From Atherix ibis (Eukaryota > Arthropoda > Insecta > Diptera > Athericidae): DNA of 64,000 bases. The stretch lies in contig OY282608.1 of assembly GCA_958298945.1 (NCBI GenBank), positions 12,067,933 to 12,131,932 of the forward strand. Reading direction: 5' to 3'. A program made the translations under genes and the position numbers. A model generated the notes under the pieces. That model ran no database searches. It was not told where the DNA came from and was given only the letters and a program-made list of their open reading frames with translations. Shown piece after piece: positions 10,871 to 22,590 of the stretch. The number at the start of each line of letters is the position of its first letter. Positions within the stretch are counted from its first letter, which is position 1.

Positions 10871-12946
10871 TGTTGGTTTGTTGGTTTGTTGGTTTGTTGG
10901 TTTGTTGGTTTGTTGGCTTATTGGTTGGTTGGTTTGTTGGCTTGTTGGTTTGTTGGTTTGTTGGTTTGTTGGTTTGTTGGTTTGTTGGCTTATTGGCTTG
11001 TTGGTTTGTTGGTTTGTTCGTTTGTTGGTTTGTTCGTTTGTTGTTTTGTTGGTTTTGTTGGCTTGTTGGTTTGTTGGTTTGTTGGTTTGTTGGTTTGTTT
11101 CTTTGTTGATTTGTTGGTTTGTTGGTTTGTTGGTTTGTTGGCTTGTTGGTTTGTTGGTTTGTTGGTTGTTTGGTCTGTTGGTTTGTTAGTTTGTTTTTGT
11201 GTTTGTTTGTTCGCTTGTTGGCTTGTTGGTTTGTTTGTTTGTTGGTTTGTTGCTTTGTTCGTTTTTTGGTTTGTTGGCTTGTTGGTTTGTTCGTTTGTTG
11301 GTTTGTTGGTTACTTGGTTTGTTGGTTTGTTGGTTTGTTGGTTTGTTCGTTTGTTGGTTTGTTGGTTTGATCGTTTGTTGGTTTGTTGGTTTGTTGGTTT
11401 GTTGGTTTGTTGGCTTATTGGCTTGTTGGTTTGTTGGTTTGTTCGTTTGTTGGTTTGTTCGTTTGTTGTTTTGTTGGTTTTGTTGGCTTGTTGGTTTGTA
11501 GTCTTGTTCGTTTGTTGGCCTGTTGGTTTGTAGGCTTGTTGGTTTGTTGGCCTGTTGGTTTGTTTGTTCGTTGGTTTGTTGGTTTGTTCGTTTGTTGGTT
11601 TGTTCGTTTGTTGGCTTGTTGGTTTGTTGGCTTGTTGGTTTGTTGGTTTGTTGGTTTGTTGGTTTGTTGGCTTGTTGGTTTGTTGGTTTGTTGGTTTGTT
11701 GGCTTGTTGGTTTGTTGGTTTGTTGGCTTGTTGGCTTTTTGATTTGTTGGTTTGTTGGTTTGTTGGTTTTTTGGTTTGTTAGCTTGTTGGCTTGTTGGTT
11801 TGTTGGTTTGTTGGTTTGTTGGTTTGTTGGTTTGTTTGTTTGTTGGTTTGTTCGTTTGTTGGTTTGTTGGTTTGTTGGTTTGTTGGCTTGTTGGTTTGTT
11901 GGTTTGTTGGTTTGTTGGTTTGTTGATTTGGTGGCTTGTTGGTTTGTTGGCTTGTTAATTTGTTGGCTTATTGTTGGTTTGTTGGCTTGTTGGCTTGTTG
12001 GTTTGTTGGTTTCTTGGTTTGTTGGGTTGTTGGTTTATGGGCTTGTTGGTTTGTTTGTTTGTTGGTTTGTTGGTTTGTTGGTTTGTTGGTTTGTTGGTTT
12101 GTTGGTTTGTTGGTTTGTTGGTTTGTTGGTTTGTTAGTTTGTTCGTTTGTTGGTTTGTTGGTTTGTTGGCTTGTTGGCTTGTTGGTTTGTTGGTTTGTTG
12201 GTTTGTTGGTTTGTTGGTTTGTTGGTTTGTTGGTTTGTTGGCTTGTTGGCTTTTCGGTTTGTTGGTTTGTTGGTTTGTTGGTTTGTTGGTTTGTTCGTTT
12301 GTTGGTTTGGTAGCTTCTTGGCTTGTTGGTTTGTTGGTTTGTTGGTTTGTTGGTTTGTTTGTTTGTTGGTTTGTTCGTTTGTTGGTTTGTTGGTTTGTTG
12401 GTTTGTTGGCTTGTTGGTTTGTTGGTTTGTTGGTTTGTTGATTTGGTGGTTTGTTGACTTGTTGGTTTGTTGGTTTGTTCATTTGTTGGTTTGTTGGTTT
12501 GTTGGCTTGTTGGCTTGTTGGTTTGTTGGTTTGTTGGTTTGTTCGGTTGTTGGTTTGTTGGCTTGTTGGTTTGTTGGTTTGTTGGTTTGTTGGTTTGTTG
12601 ATTTGGTGGCTTGTTGGTTTGTTGGCTTGTTAATTTGTTGGCTTATTGTTGGTTTGTTGGCTTGTTGGCTTTTCGGTTTGTTGGTTTGTTGGTTTGTTGG
12701 TTTGTTGGTTTGTTCGTTTGTTGGTTTGGTAGCTTCTTGGATTGTTGGTTTGTTGGTTTGTTGGTTTGTTGGTTTGTTGGTTTGTTTGTTTGTTGGTTTG
12801 TTCGTTTGTTGGTTTGTTGGTTTGTTGGCTTGTTGGTTTGTTGGTTTGTTGGTTTGTTGGTTTGTTGATTTGGTGGCTTGTTGGTTTGTTGGCTTGTTAA
12901 TTTGTTGGCTTATTGTTGGTTTGTTGGCTTGTTGGCTTGTTGGTTT
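10688..12946 (+). repeat. Region B 2,259-bp tandem unit, first copy
   Basis: The offset to the next copy is 2,259 bp. Shared marks are the 9-bp units at 11051/13310 and 11476/13735, GGTTACTTGG near 11310/13569, TTGTAGTCTTG near 11497/13756, GGCTTTTTGATTTG near 11733/13992 and the 11-bp TTATTGTTGG at 11965/14224. Its last ~390 bp hold two further TTATTGTTGG marks (12640 and 12907, 267 bp apart) that the second copy lacks. That suggests a local 267-bp duplication confined to this copy. Confidence 0.8.
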
Positions 12947-14830
12947 GTTGGTTTGTTGGTTTGTTGGTTTGTTGGTTTGTTGGTTTGTTTGTTTGTTGGT
13001 TTGTTGGCTTGTTGGTTTGTTGGTTTGTTTATTTGTTTGTGTGTTTGTTTGTTGGCTTGTTGGCTTGTTGGTTTGTTTGTTTGTTGGTTTGTTGGTTTGT
13101 TGCTTTGTACGTTTTTTGGTTTGTTGGTTTGTTGGTTTGTTGGTTTGTTGGTTTGTTGGTTTGTTGGTTTGTTGGCTTATTGGTTGGTTGGTTTGTTGGC
13201 TTGTTGGTTTGTTGGTTTGTTGGTTTGTTGGTTTGTTGGTTTGTTGGCTTATTGGCTTGTTGGTTTGTTGGTTTGTTCGTTTGTTGGTTTGTTCGTTTGT
13301 TGTTTTGTTGGTTTTGTTGGCTTGTTGGTTTGTTGGTTTGTTGGTTTGTTGGTTTGTTTCTTTGTTGATTTGTTGGTTTGTTGGTTTGTTGGTTTGTTGG
13401 CTTGTTGGTTTGTTGGTTTGTTGGTTGTTTGGTCTGTTGGTTTGTTAGTTTGTTTTTGTGTTTGTTTGTTCGCTTGTTGGCTTGTTGGTTTGTTTGTTTG
13501 TTGGTTTGTTGCTTTGTTCGTTTTTTGGTTTGTTGGCTTGTTGGTTTGTTCGTTTGTTGGTTTGTTGGTTACTTGGTTTGTTGGTTTGTTGGTTTGTTGG
13601 TTTGTTCGTTTGTTGGTTTGTTGGTTTGATCGTTTGTTGGTTTGTTGGTTTGTTGGTTTGTTGGTTTGTTGGCTTATTGGCTTGTTGGTTTGTTGGTTTG
13701 TTCGTTTGTTGGTTTGTTCGTTTGTTGTTTTGTTGGTTTTGTTGGCTTGTTGGTTTGTAGTCTTGTTCGTTTGTTGGCCTGTTGGTTTGTAGGCTTGTTG
13801 GTTTGTTGGCCTGTTGGTTTGTTTGTTCGTTGGTTTGTTGGTTTGTTCGTTTGTTGGTTTGTTCGTTTGTTGGCTTGTTGGTTTGTTGGCTTGTTGGTTT
13901 GTTGGTTTGTTGGTTTGTTGGTTTGTTGGCTTGTTGGTTTGTTGGTTTGTTGGTTTGTTGGCTTGTTGGTTTGTTGGTTTGTTGGCTTGTTGGCTTTTTG
14001 ATTTGTTGGTTTGTTGGTTTGTTGGTTTTTTGGTTTGTTAGCTTGTTGGCTTGTTGGTTTGTTGGTTTGTTGGTTTGTTGGTTTGTTGGTTTGTTTGTTT
14101 GTTGGTTTGTTCGTTTGTTGGTTTGTTGGTTTGTTGGTTTGTTGGCTTGTTGGTTTGTTGGTTTGTTGGTTTGTTGGTTTGTTGATTTGGTGGCTTGTTG
14201 GTTTGTTGGCTTGTTAATTTGTTGGCTTATTGTTGGTTTGTTGGCTTGTTGGCTTGTTGGTTTGTTGGTTTCTTGGTTTGTTGGGTTGTTGGTTTATGGG
14301 CTTGTTGGTTTGTTTGTTTGTTGGGTTGTTGGTTTGTTGGTTTGTTGGTTTGTTGGTTTGTTGGTTTGTTGGTTTGTTGGTTTGTTGGTTTGTTAGTTTG
14401 TTCGTTTGTTGGTTTGTTGGTTTGTTGGCTTGTTGGCTTGTTGGTTTGTTGGTTTGTTGGTTTGTTGGTTTGTTGGTTTGTTGGTTTGTTGGTTTGTTGG
14501 TTTGTTGGCTTGTTGGCTTTTCGGTTTGTTGGTTTGTTGGTTTGTTGGTTTGTTGGTTTGTTCGTTTGTTGGTTTGGTAGCTTCTTGGCTTGTTGGTTTG
14601 TTGGTTTGTTGGTTTGTTGGTTTGTTTGTTTGTTGGTTTGTTCGTTTGTTGGTTTGTTGGTTTGTTGGTTTGTTGGCTTGTTGGTTTGTTGGTTTGTTGG
14701 TTTGTTGATTTGGTGGTTTGTTGACTTGTTGGTTTGTTGGTTTGTTCATTTGTTGGTTTGTTGGTTTGTTGGCTTGTTGGCTTGTTGGTTTGTTGGTTTG
14801 TTGGTTTGTTCGGTTGTTGGTTTGTTGGCT
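12947..14830 (+). repeat. Region B 2,259-bp tandem unit, second and partial copy
   Basis: Follows the first copy head to tail and matches it to about 14,827 (12,560 in the first copy), so the last ~0.4 kb of the unit is absent or replaced. One extra 8-bp unit makes the offset 2,267 in its last part. A base difference is TTTGTACG at ~13,105 in this copy region against TTTGTTCG at ~10,850 in the parental module. Confidence 0.78.
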
Positions 14831-15929
14831 TGTTGGCTTGTTGGTGTGTTGGTTTTGTTGGTTTGTTTATTTGTTGGTTTGTTCGTTTGTTGGCTTGTTG
14901 GTTTGTTGGTTTGTTGGTTTGTTGGTTTGTTGGCTTATTGGTTTGTTGGTTTGTTGGTTTGTTGGTTTGTTGGTTTGTTGGCTTGTTGGTTTGTTGGTTT
15001 GTTGGCTTGTTGGCTTGTTGGCTTTTTGATTTGTTGGTTTGTTGGTTTGTTGGTTTTTTGGTTTGTTAGCTTGTTGGCTTGTTGGTTTGTTGGTTTGTTG
15101 GTTTGTTGGTTTGTTGGTTTGTTGGTTTGTTTGTTTGTTGGTTTGTTCGTTTGTTGGTTTGTTGGTTTGTTGGTTTGTTGGCTTGTTGGTTTGTTGGTTT
15201 GTTGGTTTGTTGGTTTGTTGATTTGGTGGCTTGTTGGTTTGTTGGCTTGTTAATTTGTTGGCTTATTGTTGGTTTGTTGGCTTGTTGGTTTGTTGGTTTG
15301 TTGGTTTGTTGATTTGGTGGCTTGTTGGTTTGTTGGCTTGTTAATTTGTTGGCTTATTGTTGGTTTGTTGGCTTATTGGTTTGTTGGTTTGTTGGCTTGT
15401 TGGTTGTTGGTTTGTTGGTTTGTTGGTTTGTTGGTTTGTTGGTTTGTTTGTTTGTTCGTTTGTTGGTTTGTTGGTTTGTTGGCTTGTTGGCTTGTTGGTT
15501 TGTTGGTTTGTTGGTTTGTTGGTTTGTTGGTTTGTTGGTTTGTTGGCTTGTTGGCTTTTCGGTTTGTTGGTTTGTTGGTTTAATGGTTTGTTGGTTTGTT
15601 CGTTTGTTGGTTTGGTAGCTTCTTGGCTTGTTGGTTTGTTGGTTTGTTGGTTTGTTGGTTTGTTGGTTTGTTTGTTTGTTGGTTTGTTCGTTTGTTGGTT
15701 TGTTGGTTTGTTGGTTTGTTGGTTTGTTGGCTTGTTGGTTTGTTGGTTTGGTGGTTTGTTGATTTGGTGGTTTGTTGACTTGTTGGTTTGTTGGTTTGTT
15801 CATTTGTTGGTTTGTTGGTTTGTTGGCTTGTTGGCTTGTTAGTTTGTTGGTTTGTTGGTTTGTTCGGTTGTTGGTTTGTTGGCTTGTTGGCTTGTTGGTG
15901 TGTTGGTTTTGTTGGTTTGTTTGTTTTTT
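14831..15929 (+). repeat. Region B/C transition with a 91-bp local duplication
   Basis: The stretch from about 14,500 recurs at about 15,554 (offset 1,054), marked by TTGATTTGGTGG, TTGACTTG and TTCATTTG near 14,706-14,750 and 15,760-15,803. A 91-bp piece carrying GGTGGCTTG, TTAATTTG and TTATTGTTGG is duplicated at 15260/15351. Register losses and gains occur at 14851 (+1), 15402 (-1) and 15905 (+1). TTGGTGTGTTGGTTTTG occurs at ~14,843 and ~15,896, and again at 18,257. No gene is seen. Confidence 0.7.
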
Positions 15930-18900
15930 GGTTTGTTCGTTTGTTGGCTTGTTGGTTTGTTGGTTTGTTGGTTTGTTGGTTTGTTGGCTTATTGGTTTGT
16001 TAGTTTGTTGGTTTGTTCGTTTGTTGGCTTGTTGGTTTGTTGGGTTGTGACTTGTTGGTTTGTTGGTTTGTTGATTTGTTGGTTTGTTGGTTTGTTGTTT
16101 TGTTGGCTTGTTGGCTTGTTGGTTTGTTGGCTTGTTGGTTTGTTTGTTTGTTGGTTTGGTCGTTTGTTGGTTTGTTGGTTTGTTGGTTTGTTAGTTTGTT
16201 GGTTTGTTGGTTTGTTGGTTTGTTGGTTTTTTGGTTTATTGGTTTGTTCGTTTGTTGGTTTGTTGGTTTGTTGGTTTGTTGGTTTGTTGGTTTGTTGGTT
16301 TGTTGGCTTGTTGGCTTGTTGGTTTGTTGGTTTGTTCGTTTGTTGGTTTGTTGTTTTGTTGGTTAGTTGGCTTGTTGGCTTGTTGGTTTATTGGTTTGTT
16401 GGCTTTTTGGTTTGTTGGTTTGTTGGTTTGTTGGTATGTTGGTTTGTTGGTTTGTTGGGTTGTTGGTTTGTCCGTTTGTTAGTTTGTTGGTTTGTTTGTT
16501 TGTTGGCTTGTTGGTTTGTTGGTTTGTTGGTTTGTTGGTTTGTTGGTTTGTTGGTTTTTTGGTTTGTTGGGTTGTTGGTTTGTTGGTTTGTTGGTTCGTT
16601 GGTTTGATGGTTTGTTGGCTTATTGGTTGGTTGGCTTGTTGGCTTGTTGGTTTGTTGGTTTGTTCGTTTGTTGGTTTGTTGGTTTGTTGGTTTGTTGGCT
16701 TGTTGGCTTGTTGGTTTGTTGGTTTGTTGGTTTGTTGGTTTGTTGGCTTGTTGGCTTGTTGGTTTGTTGGTTTGTTGGTTTGTTGGTTTGTTCATTTTTT
16801 GGTTTGTTGGTTTGTTGGCTTGTTGGTTTGTTCGTTTGTTGGCTTTTTGGTTTGTTGGTTTGTTGGTTTGTTGGTTTGTTGGTTTGTTGGTTTGTTGGTT
16901 TGTTGGTTTGTTGGTTTGTTGGTTTGTTGGTTTGTTCGTTTTTTGGTTTGTTGGTTTGTTGGTTTGTTGGTTTGTTGGCTTGTTGGTTTGTTGGTTTGTT
17001 GGTTGTTTGGTTTGTTGATTTGTTGGTTTGTTGGTTTGTTGGTTTGTTGGTTTGCTGGCTTATTGGCTTGTTGGTTTGTTGGTTTGTTCGTTTGTTGGTT
17101 TGTTGGTTTGTTGTATTGTTTGATTGTTGGCTTGTTGGTTTGTTGGTTTGTTGGCTTGTTGGTTTGTTGGTTTTTTGGTTTGTCGCTTTGTTGGTTTGTT
17201 GGTTTGTTGGTTTGTTGGTTTGTTGGTATGTTGGTTTGTTGGTTTATTGGTTTGTTGGTTTGTTGGTTTGTTGGTTTGTTGGTTTGTTGGCTTATTGGTT
17301 TGTTCGTTTGTTTGTTTTTTGGTGTGTTTGTTTGTTGGCTTGTCGGCTTGTTGGTTTGTTGGTTTGTTCGTTTTTTGGTTTGTTGGCTTGTTGGTTTGTT
17401 CGTTTGTTGGTTTGTTGGTTACTTGGTTTGTTGGTTTGTTGGTTTGTTGGGTTGTTCGTTTGTTGGTTTGTTGGTTTGTTGGTTTGTTGGCTTGTTGGTT
17501 TGTTGGTTTGTTGGTTTGTTCGTTTGTTGGCTTGTTGGTTTGTTGGCTTGTTGGCTTGTTGGTTTGTTGGTTTGTTGATTTGTTGGTTTGTTGGTTTGTT
17601 GTTTTGTTGGCTTGTTGGCTTGTTGGTTTGTTGGCTTGTTGGTTTGTTTGTTTGTTGGTTTGTTCGTTTGTTGGTTTGTTGGTTTGTTGGTTTGTTGGTT
17701 TGTTGGTTTGTTGGTTTGTTGGTTTGTTGGTTTGTTCGTTTGTTGGTTTGTTGGTTTGTTCGTTTGTTGGTTTGTTGGTTTGTTGGTTTGTTGGTTTGTT
17801 GGTTTGTTGGCTTGTTGGCTTGTTGGTTTGTTGGTTTGTTGGTTTGTTCGTTTGTTGGTTTGTTATTTTGTTGGTTTGTTGGTTTGTTAGCTTGTTGGCT
17901 TGTTGGTTTATTGGTTTGTTGGCTTTTTGGTATGTTGGTTTGTTGGTTTGTTGGTTTGTTGGTTTGTTGGTTTGTTTGTTTGTTGGTTTGTTCGTTTGTT
18001 GGTTTGTTGGTTTGTTGGTTTGTTGGCTTGTTGGTTTGTTGGTTTGTTGGTTTGTTGATTTGGTGGTTTGTTGACTTGTTGGTTTGTTGGCTTTTTGGTA
18101 TGTTGGTTTGTTGGTTTGTTGGTTTGTTGGTTTGTTGGTTTGTTTGTTTGTTGGTTTGTTCGTTTGTTGGTTTGTTGGTTTGTTGGCTTGTTGGCTTGTT
18201 AGTTTGTTGGTTTGTTGGTTTGTTCGGTTGTTGGTTTGTTGGCTTGTTGGCTTGTTGGTGTGTTGGTTTTGTTGGTTTGTTTGTTTGTTGGTTTGTTCGT
18301 TTGTTGGTTTGTTGGTTTGTTGGTTTGTTAGTTTGTTGGTTTGTTGGTTTGTTGGTTTGTTGGTTTTTTGGTTTATTGGTTTGTTCGTTTGTTGGTTTGT
18401 TGGTTTGTTGGTTTGTTGGTTTGTTGGTTTGTTGGTTTGTTGGTTTGTTGGTTTGTTGGTTTGTTGGCTTGTTGGCTTGTTGGTTTGTTGGTTTGTTCGT
18501 TTGTTGGTTTGTTGTTTTGTTGGTTAGTTGGCTTGTTGGCTTGTTGGTTTATTGGTTTGTTGGCTTTTTGGTTTGTTGGTTTGTTGGTTTGTTGGTTTGT
18601 TGGTATGTTGGTTTGTTGGTTTGTTGGGTTGTTGGTTTGTCCGTTTGTTGGTTTGTTGGTTTGTTGGTTTGTTGGTTTGTTGGTTTGTTGGTTTGTTGGT
18701 TTGTTGGCTTGTTGGCTTGTTGGTTTGTTGGTTTGTTGGTTTGTTGGTTTGTTGGCTTGTTGGCTTGTTGGTTTGTTGGTTTGTTGGTTTGTTGGTTTGT
18801 TCATTTTTTGGTTTGTTGGTTTGTTGGTTTGTTGGTTTGTTGGCTTGTTGGTTTGTTCCTTTGTTGGCTTTTTGGTTTGTTGGTTTGTTGGTTTGTTGGT

Positions 18901-18960
18901 TTGTTGGTTTGTTGGTTTGTTGGTTTGTTGGTTTGTTGGTTTGTTGGTTTGTTAGTTTGT
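15930..18960 (+). repeat. Region C, first part, with a ~2.1-kb offset repeat
   Basis: Material at about 16,180-16,620 recurs at about 18,317-18,760 (offset ~2,137). It is marked by TTAGTTTG, GGTTTTTTGGTTTATTGG, TTGTTTTGTTGGTTAGTTGG and GTCCGTTTG. The register-losing GGGTTGTGACTTG at 16042 parallels the event at 2140. Region C begins to show TTGTATTGTTTGATTG near 17,112 and TTACTTGG near 17,420. From 18,274 to 26,682 the 8-bp register never shifts. Confidence 0.65.
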
Positions 18961-19708
18961 TGGTTTGTTGGTTTGTTGGTTTGTTGGTTTGTTGGTTTGT
19001 TGGTTTGTTGGCTTATTGGTTTGTTCGTTTGTTAGTTTTTTGGTGTGTTTGTTTGTTGGCTTGTTGGCTTGTTGGTTTGTTGGTTTGTTCGTTTTTGGGT
19101 TTGTTGGCTTGTTGGTTTGTTCGTTTGTTGGTTTGTTGGTTACTTGGTTTGTTGGTTTGTTGGTTTGTTGGGTTGTTCGTTTGTTGGTTTGTTGGTTTGT
19201 TGGTTTGTTGGTTTGTTGGCTTGTTGGTTTGTTGGTTTGTTGGTTTGTTCGTTTGCTGGCTTATTGGCTTGTTGGTTTGTTGGTTTGTTCGTTTGTTGGT
19301 TTGTTGGTTTGTTGTATTGTTTGATTGTTGGCTTGTTGGTTTGTTGGTTTGTTGGCTTGTTGGTTTGTTGGTTTTTTGGTTTGTCGGTTTGTTGGTTTGT
19401 TGGTTTGTTGGTTTGTTGGTTTGTTGGTATGTTGGTTTGTTGGTTTGTTGGTTTGTTGGTTTGTTGGTTTGTTGGTTTGTTGGTTTGTTGGCTTATTGGT
19501 TTGTTCGTTTGTTAGTTTTTTGGTGTGTTTGTTTGTTGGCTTGTTGGCTTGTTGGTTTGTTGGTTTGTTCGTTTTTGGGTTTGTTGGCTTGTTGGTTTGT
19601 TCGTTTGTTGGTTTGTTGGTTACTTGGTTTGTTGGTTTGTTGGTTTGTTGGGTTGTTCGTTTGTTGGTTTGTTGGTTTGTTGGTTTGTTGGTTTGTTGGC
19701 TTGTTGGC
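18961..19708 (+). repeat. 480-bp offset local duplication
   Basis: About 268 bp at 18,961-19,228 recur at 19,441-19,708 (offset 480 = 60 units). Both carry GGCTTATTGG, TTAGTTTTTTGGTGTG, TTCGTTTTTGGG and GGTTACTTGG in the same order. The unusual GTTTTTGGG is seen only in these two copies, so they are close relatives. The segment between them (19,229-19,440) matches about 17,030-17,240 at offset ~2,201. Confidence 0.75.
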
Positions 19709-21180
19709 TTGTTGGTTTGTTGGTTTGTTGGTTTGTTCGTTTGTTGGCTTGTTGGTTTGTTGGCTTGTTGGCTTGTTGGTTTGTTGGTTTGTTGATTTGT
19801 TGGTTTGTTGCTTTGTTGTTTTGTTGGCTTGTTGGCTTGTTGGTTTGTTGGCTTGTTGGTTTGTTTGTTTGTTGGTTTGTTCGTTTGTTGGTTTGTTGGT
19901 TTATTGGTTTGTTGGTTTGTTGGTTTGTTGGTTTGTTGGTTTGTTGGTTTGTTTGTTTGTTGGTTTGTTGGTTTATTCGTTTGTTGGTTTGTTGGTTTGT
20001 TGGTTTGTTGGTTTGTTGGTTTGTTGGCTTGTTGGCTTGTTGGCTTGTTGGTTTGTTGGTTTGTTGGTTTGTTCGTTTGTTTTTTTGTTGGTTTGTTGGG
20101 TTGTTGGATTGTTGGCTTGTTGGTTTATTGGTTAGTTGGCTTTTTGGTTTGTTGGTTTGTTGGTTTGTTGGTATGTTGGTTTGTTGGTTTGTTGGTTTGT
20201 TGGTTTGTCCGTTTGTTGGTTTGTTGGTTTGTTTGTTTGTTGGCTTGTTGGTTTGTTGGTTTGTTCGTTTGTTGGTTTGTCGGTTTGTTGGTTTTTTGGT
20301 TTGTTGGTTTGTTGGTTTGTTGGTTTGTTGGTTTGTTGGCTTATTGGTTGGTTGGCTTCTTGGCTTGTTGGCTTGTTGGTTTGTTGGTTTGTTTGTTTGT
20401 TGGTTTGTTGGTTTGTTGGTTTGTTGGTTTGTTGGCTTGTTGGCTTGTTGGTTTGTTGGTTTGTTGGTTTGTTGGCTTGTTGGCTTGTTGGTTTGTTGGT
20501 TTGTTGGTTTGTTGGTTTGTTCATGTTTTGGTTTGTTGGTTTGTTGGTTTGTTGGCTTGTTGGTTTGTTCGTTTGTTGGCTTTTTGGTTTGTTGGTTTGT
20601 TGGTTTGTTGGTTTTTTGGTTTGTTGGTTTGTTGGTTTGTTGGTTTGTTGGCTTGTTGGTTTGTTGGTTTGTTGGTTGTTTGGTTTGTTGATTTGTTGGT
20701 TTGTTGGTTTGTTGGTTTGTTGGTTTGCTGGCTTATTGGCTTGTTGGTTTGTTGGTTTGTTCGTTTGTTGGTTTGTTGGCTTATTGGTTGGTTGGCTTGT
20801 TGGCTTGTTGGTTTGTTGGTTTGTTCGTTTGTTGGTTTGTTGGTTTGTTGGTTTGTTGGCTTATTGGCTTGTTGATTTGTTGGTTTGTTGGTTTGTTGGC
20901 TTGTTGGCTTGTTGGTTTGTTGGTTTGTTGGTTTGTTGGTTTGTTCATTTTTTGGTTTGTTGGTTTGTTGGTTTGTTGGTTTGTTGGCTTGTTGGTTTGT
21001 TCGTTTGTTGGCTTTTTGGTTTGTTGGTTTGTTGGTTTGTTGGTTTGTTGGTTTGTTGGTTTGTTGGTTTGTTGGTTTGTTGGTTTGTTGGTTTGTTGGT
21101 TTGTTCGTTTTTTGGTTTGTTGGTTTGTTGGTTTGTTGGTTTGTTGGCTTGTTGGTTTGTTGGTTTGTTGGTTGTTTGGT
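19709..21180 (+). repeat. Region C, TTCATGTTTTGG module, first occurrence
   Basis: Contains TCATGTTTTGG at 20521, a mark found in only four places in the window (20521, 23353, 25657, 26393). The surrounding ~0.6 kb also matches between these places, including GGCTTATTGGTTGGTTGG upstream and TTCGTTTGTTGGCTTTTTGG downstream. A base unique to this copy is GGTTGGCTTCTTGG near 20,350, where the others read GGCTTG. Confidence 0.7.
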
Positions 21181-22590
21181 TTGTTGATTTGTTGGTTTGT
21201 TGGTTTGTTGGTTTGTTGGTTTGCTGGCTTATTGGCTTGTTGGTTTGTTGGTTTGTTCATTTGTTGGTTTGTTGGTTTGTTGTATTGTTGGATTGTTGGC
21301 TTGTTGGTTTGTTGGTTTGTTGGCTTGTTGGTTTGTTGGTTTTTTGGTTTGTCGGTTTTTTGGTTTGTTGGTTTGTTGGTTTGTTGGTATGTTGGTTTGT
21401 TGGTTTGTTGGTTTGTTGGTTTGTTGGTTTGTTGGTTTGTTGGCTTGTTGGTTTGTTGGTTTGTTAGTTTTTTGGTGTGTTTGTTTGTTGGCTTGTTGGC
21501 TTGTTAGTTTGTTGGTTTGTTCGTTTTTTGGTTTGTTGGCTTGTTGGTTTGTTCGTTTGTTGGTTTGTTTTTTACTTGGTTTGTTGGTTTGTTGGTTTGT
21601 TGGTTTGTTCGTTTGTTGATTTGTTGGTTTGTTGGTTTGTTGGTTTGTTGGTTTGTTGGCTTGTTGGTTTGTTGGTTTGTTGGTTTGTTCGTTTGTTGGC
21701 TTGTTGGTTTGTTGGCTTGTTGGCTTGTTGGTTTGTTGGTTTGTTGATTTGTTTGTTTGTTGGTTTGTTGTTTTGTTGGCTTGTTGGCTTGTTGGTTTGT
21801 TGGCTTGTTGATTTGTTCGTTTGTTGGTTTGTTCGTTTGTTGGTTTGTTGGTTTGTTGGTTTGTTGGTTTGTTGGTTTGTTGGTTTGGTGGTTTGTTGGT
21901 TTGTTGGTTTGTTCGTTTGTTGGTTTGTTGGTTTGTTGGTTTGTTGGTTTGTTGGTTTGTTGGTTTGTTGGCTTGTTGGCTTGTTGGTTTGTTGGTTTGT
22001 TGGTTTGTTCGTTTGTTGGTTTGTTATTTTGTTGGTTTGTTGGCTTGTTGGCTTGTTGGTTTATTGGTTTGTTGGCTTTTTCGTTTGTTGGTTTGTTGGT
22101 TTGTTGGTATGTTGGTTTGTTGGTTTGTTGGTTTGTTGGTTTGTCCGTTTGTTGGTTTGTTGGTTTGTTTGTTTGTTGGCTTGTTGGTTTGTTGGTTTGT
22201 TCGTTTGTTGGTTTGTTGGTTTGTTGGTTTTTTGGTTTGTTGGTTTGTTGGTTTGTTGGTATGTTGGCTTGTTGGTTTGTTGGTTTGTTGGCTTGTTGGT
22301 TTGTTGGTTTGTTCGTTTGTTGGTTTGTTGGTTTGTTGTATTGTTGGATTGTTGGCTTGTTGGTTTGTTGGTTTGTTGGCTTGTTGGTTTGTTGGTTTTT
22401 TGGTTTGTCGGTTTGTTGGTTTGTTGGTTTGTTGGTTTGTTGGTATGTTGGTTTGTTGGTTTGTTGGTTTGTTGGTTTGTTGGTTTGTTGGTTTGTTGGC
22501 TTGTTGGTTTGTTGGTTTGTTAGTTTTTTGGTGTGTTTGTTTGTTGGCTTGTTGGCTTGTTGGTTTGTTGGTTTGTTCGTTTTTTGGTTT
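21181..22590 (+). repeat. Region C ~2.7-kb period block, first copy
   Basis: Matches about 23,885-25,318 at an offset rising from 2,704 to 2,712 and then 2,728 through single-unit gains. Shared marks are TTGTATTGTTGGATTG near 21,282/23,986, TTGTCGGTTTTTTGG near 21,350/24,055, TTAGTTTTTTGGTGTG near 21,464/24,176 and TTGATTTGTTTGTTTG near 21,745/24,457. A difference is TTTGTTTTTTACTTGG here against GGTTACTTGG in the second copy. Confidence 0.75.

Larger units (their letters stand above)
7861..15361 (+). repeat. GGCTTATTGTTGG 11-bp spacer series (eight copies)
   Basis: A GG-to-GG spacing of 11 instead of 8 bases occurs at 7861, 9512, 11965, 12640, 12907, 14224, 15260 and 15351. Each is preceded by GTTAATTTG and shifts the register by 3. 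Intervals are 1651, 2453, 675, 267, 1317, 1036 and 91 bp. I saw none elsewhere. The series delimits region B. Confidence 0.87.
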
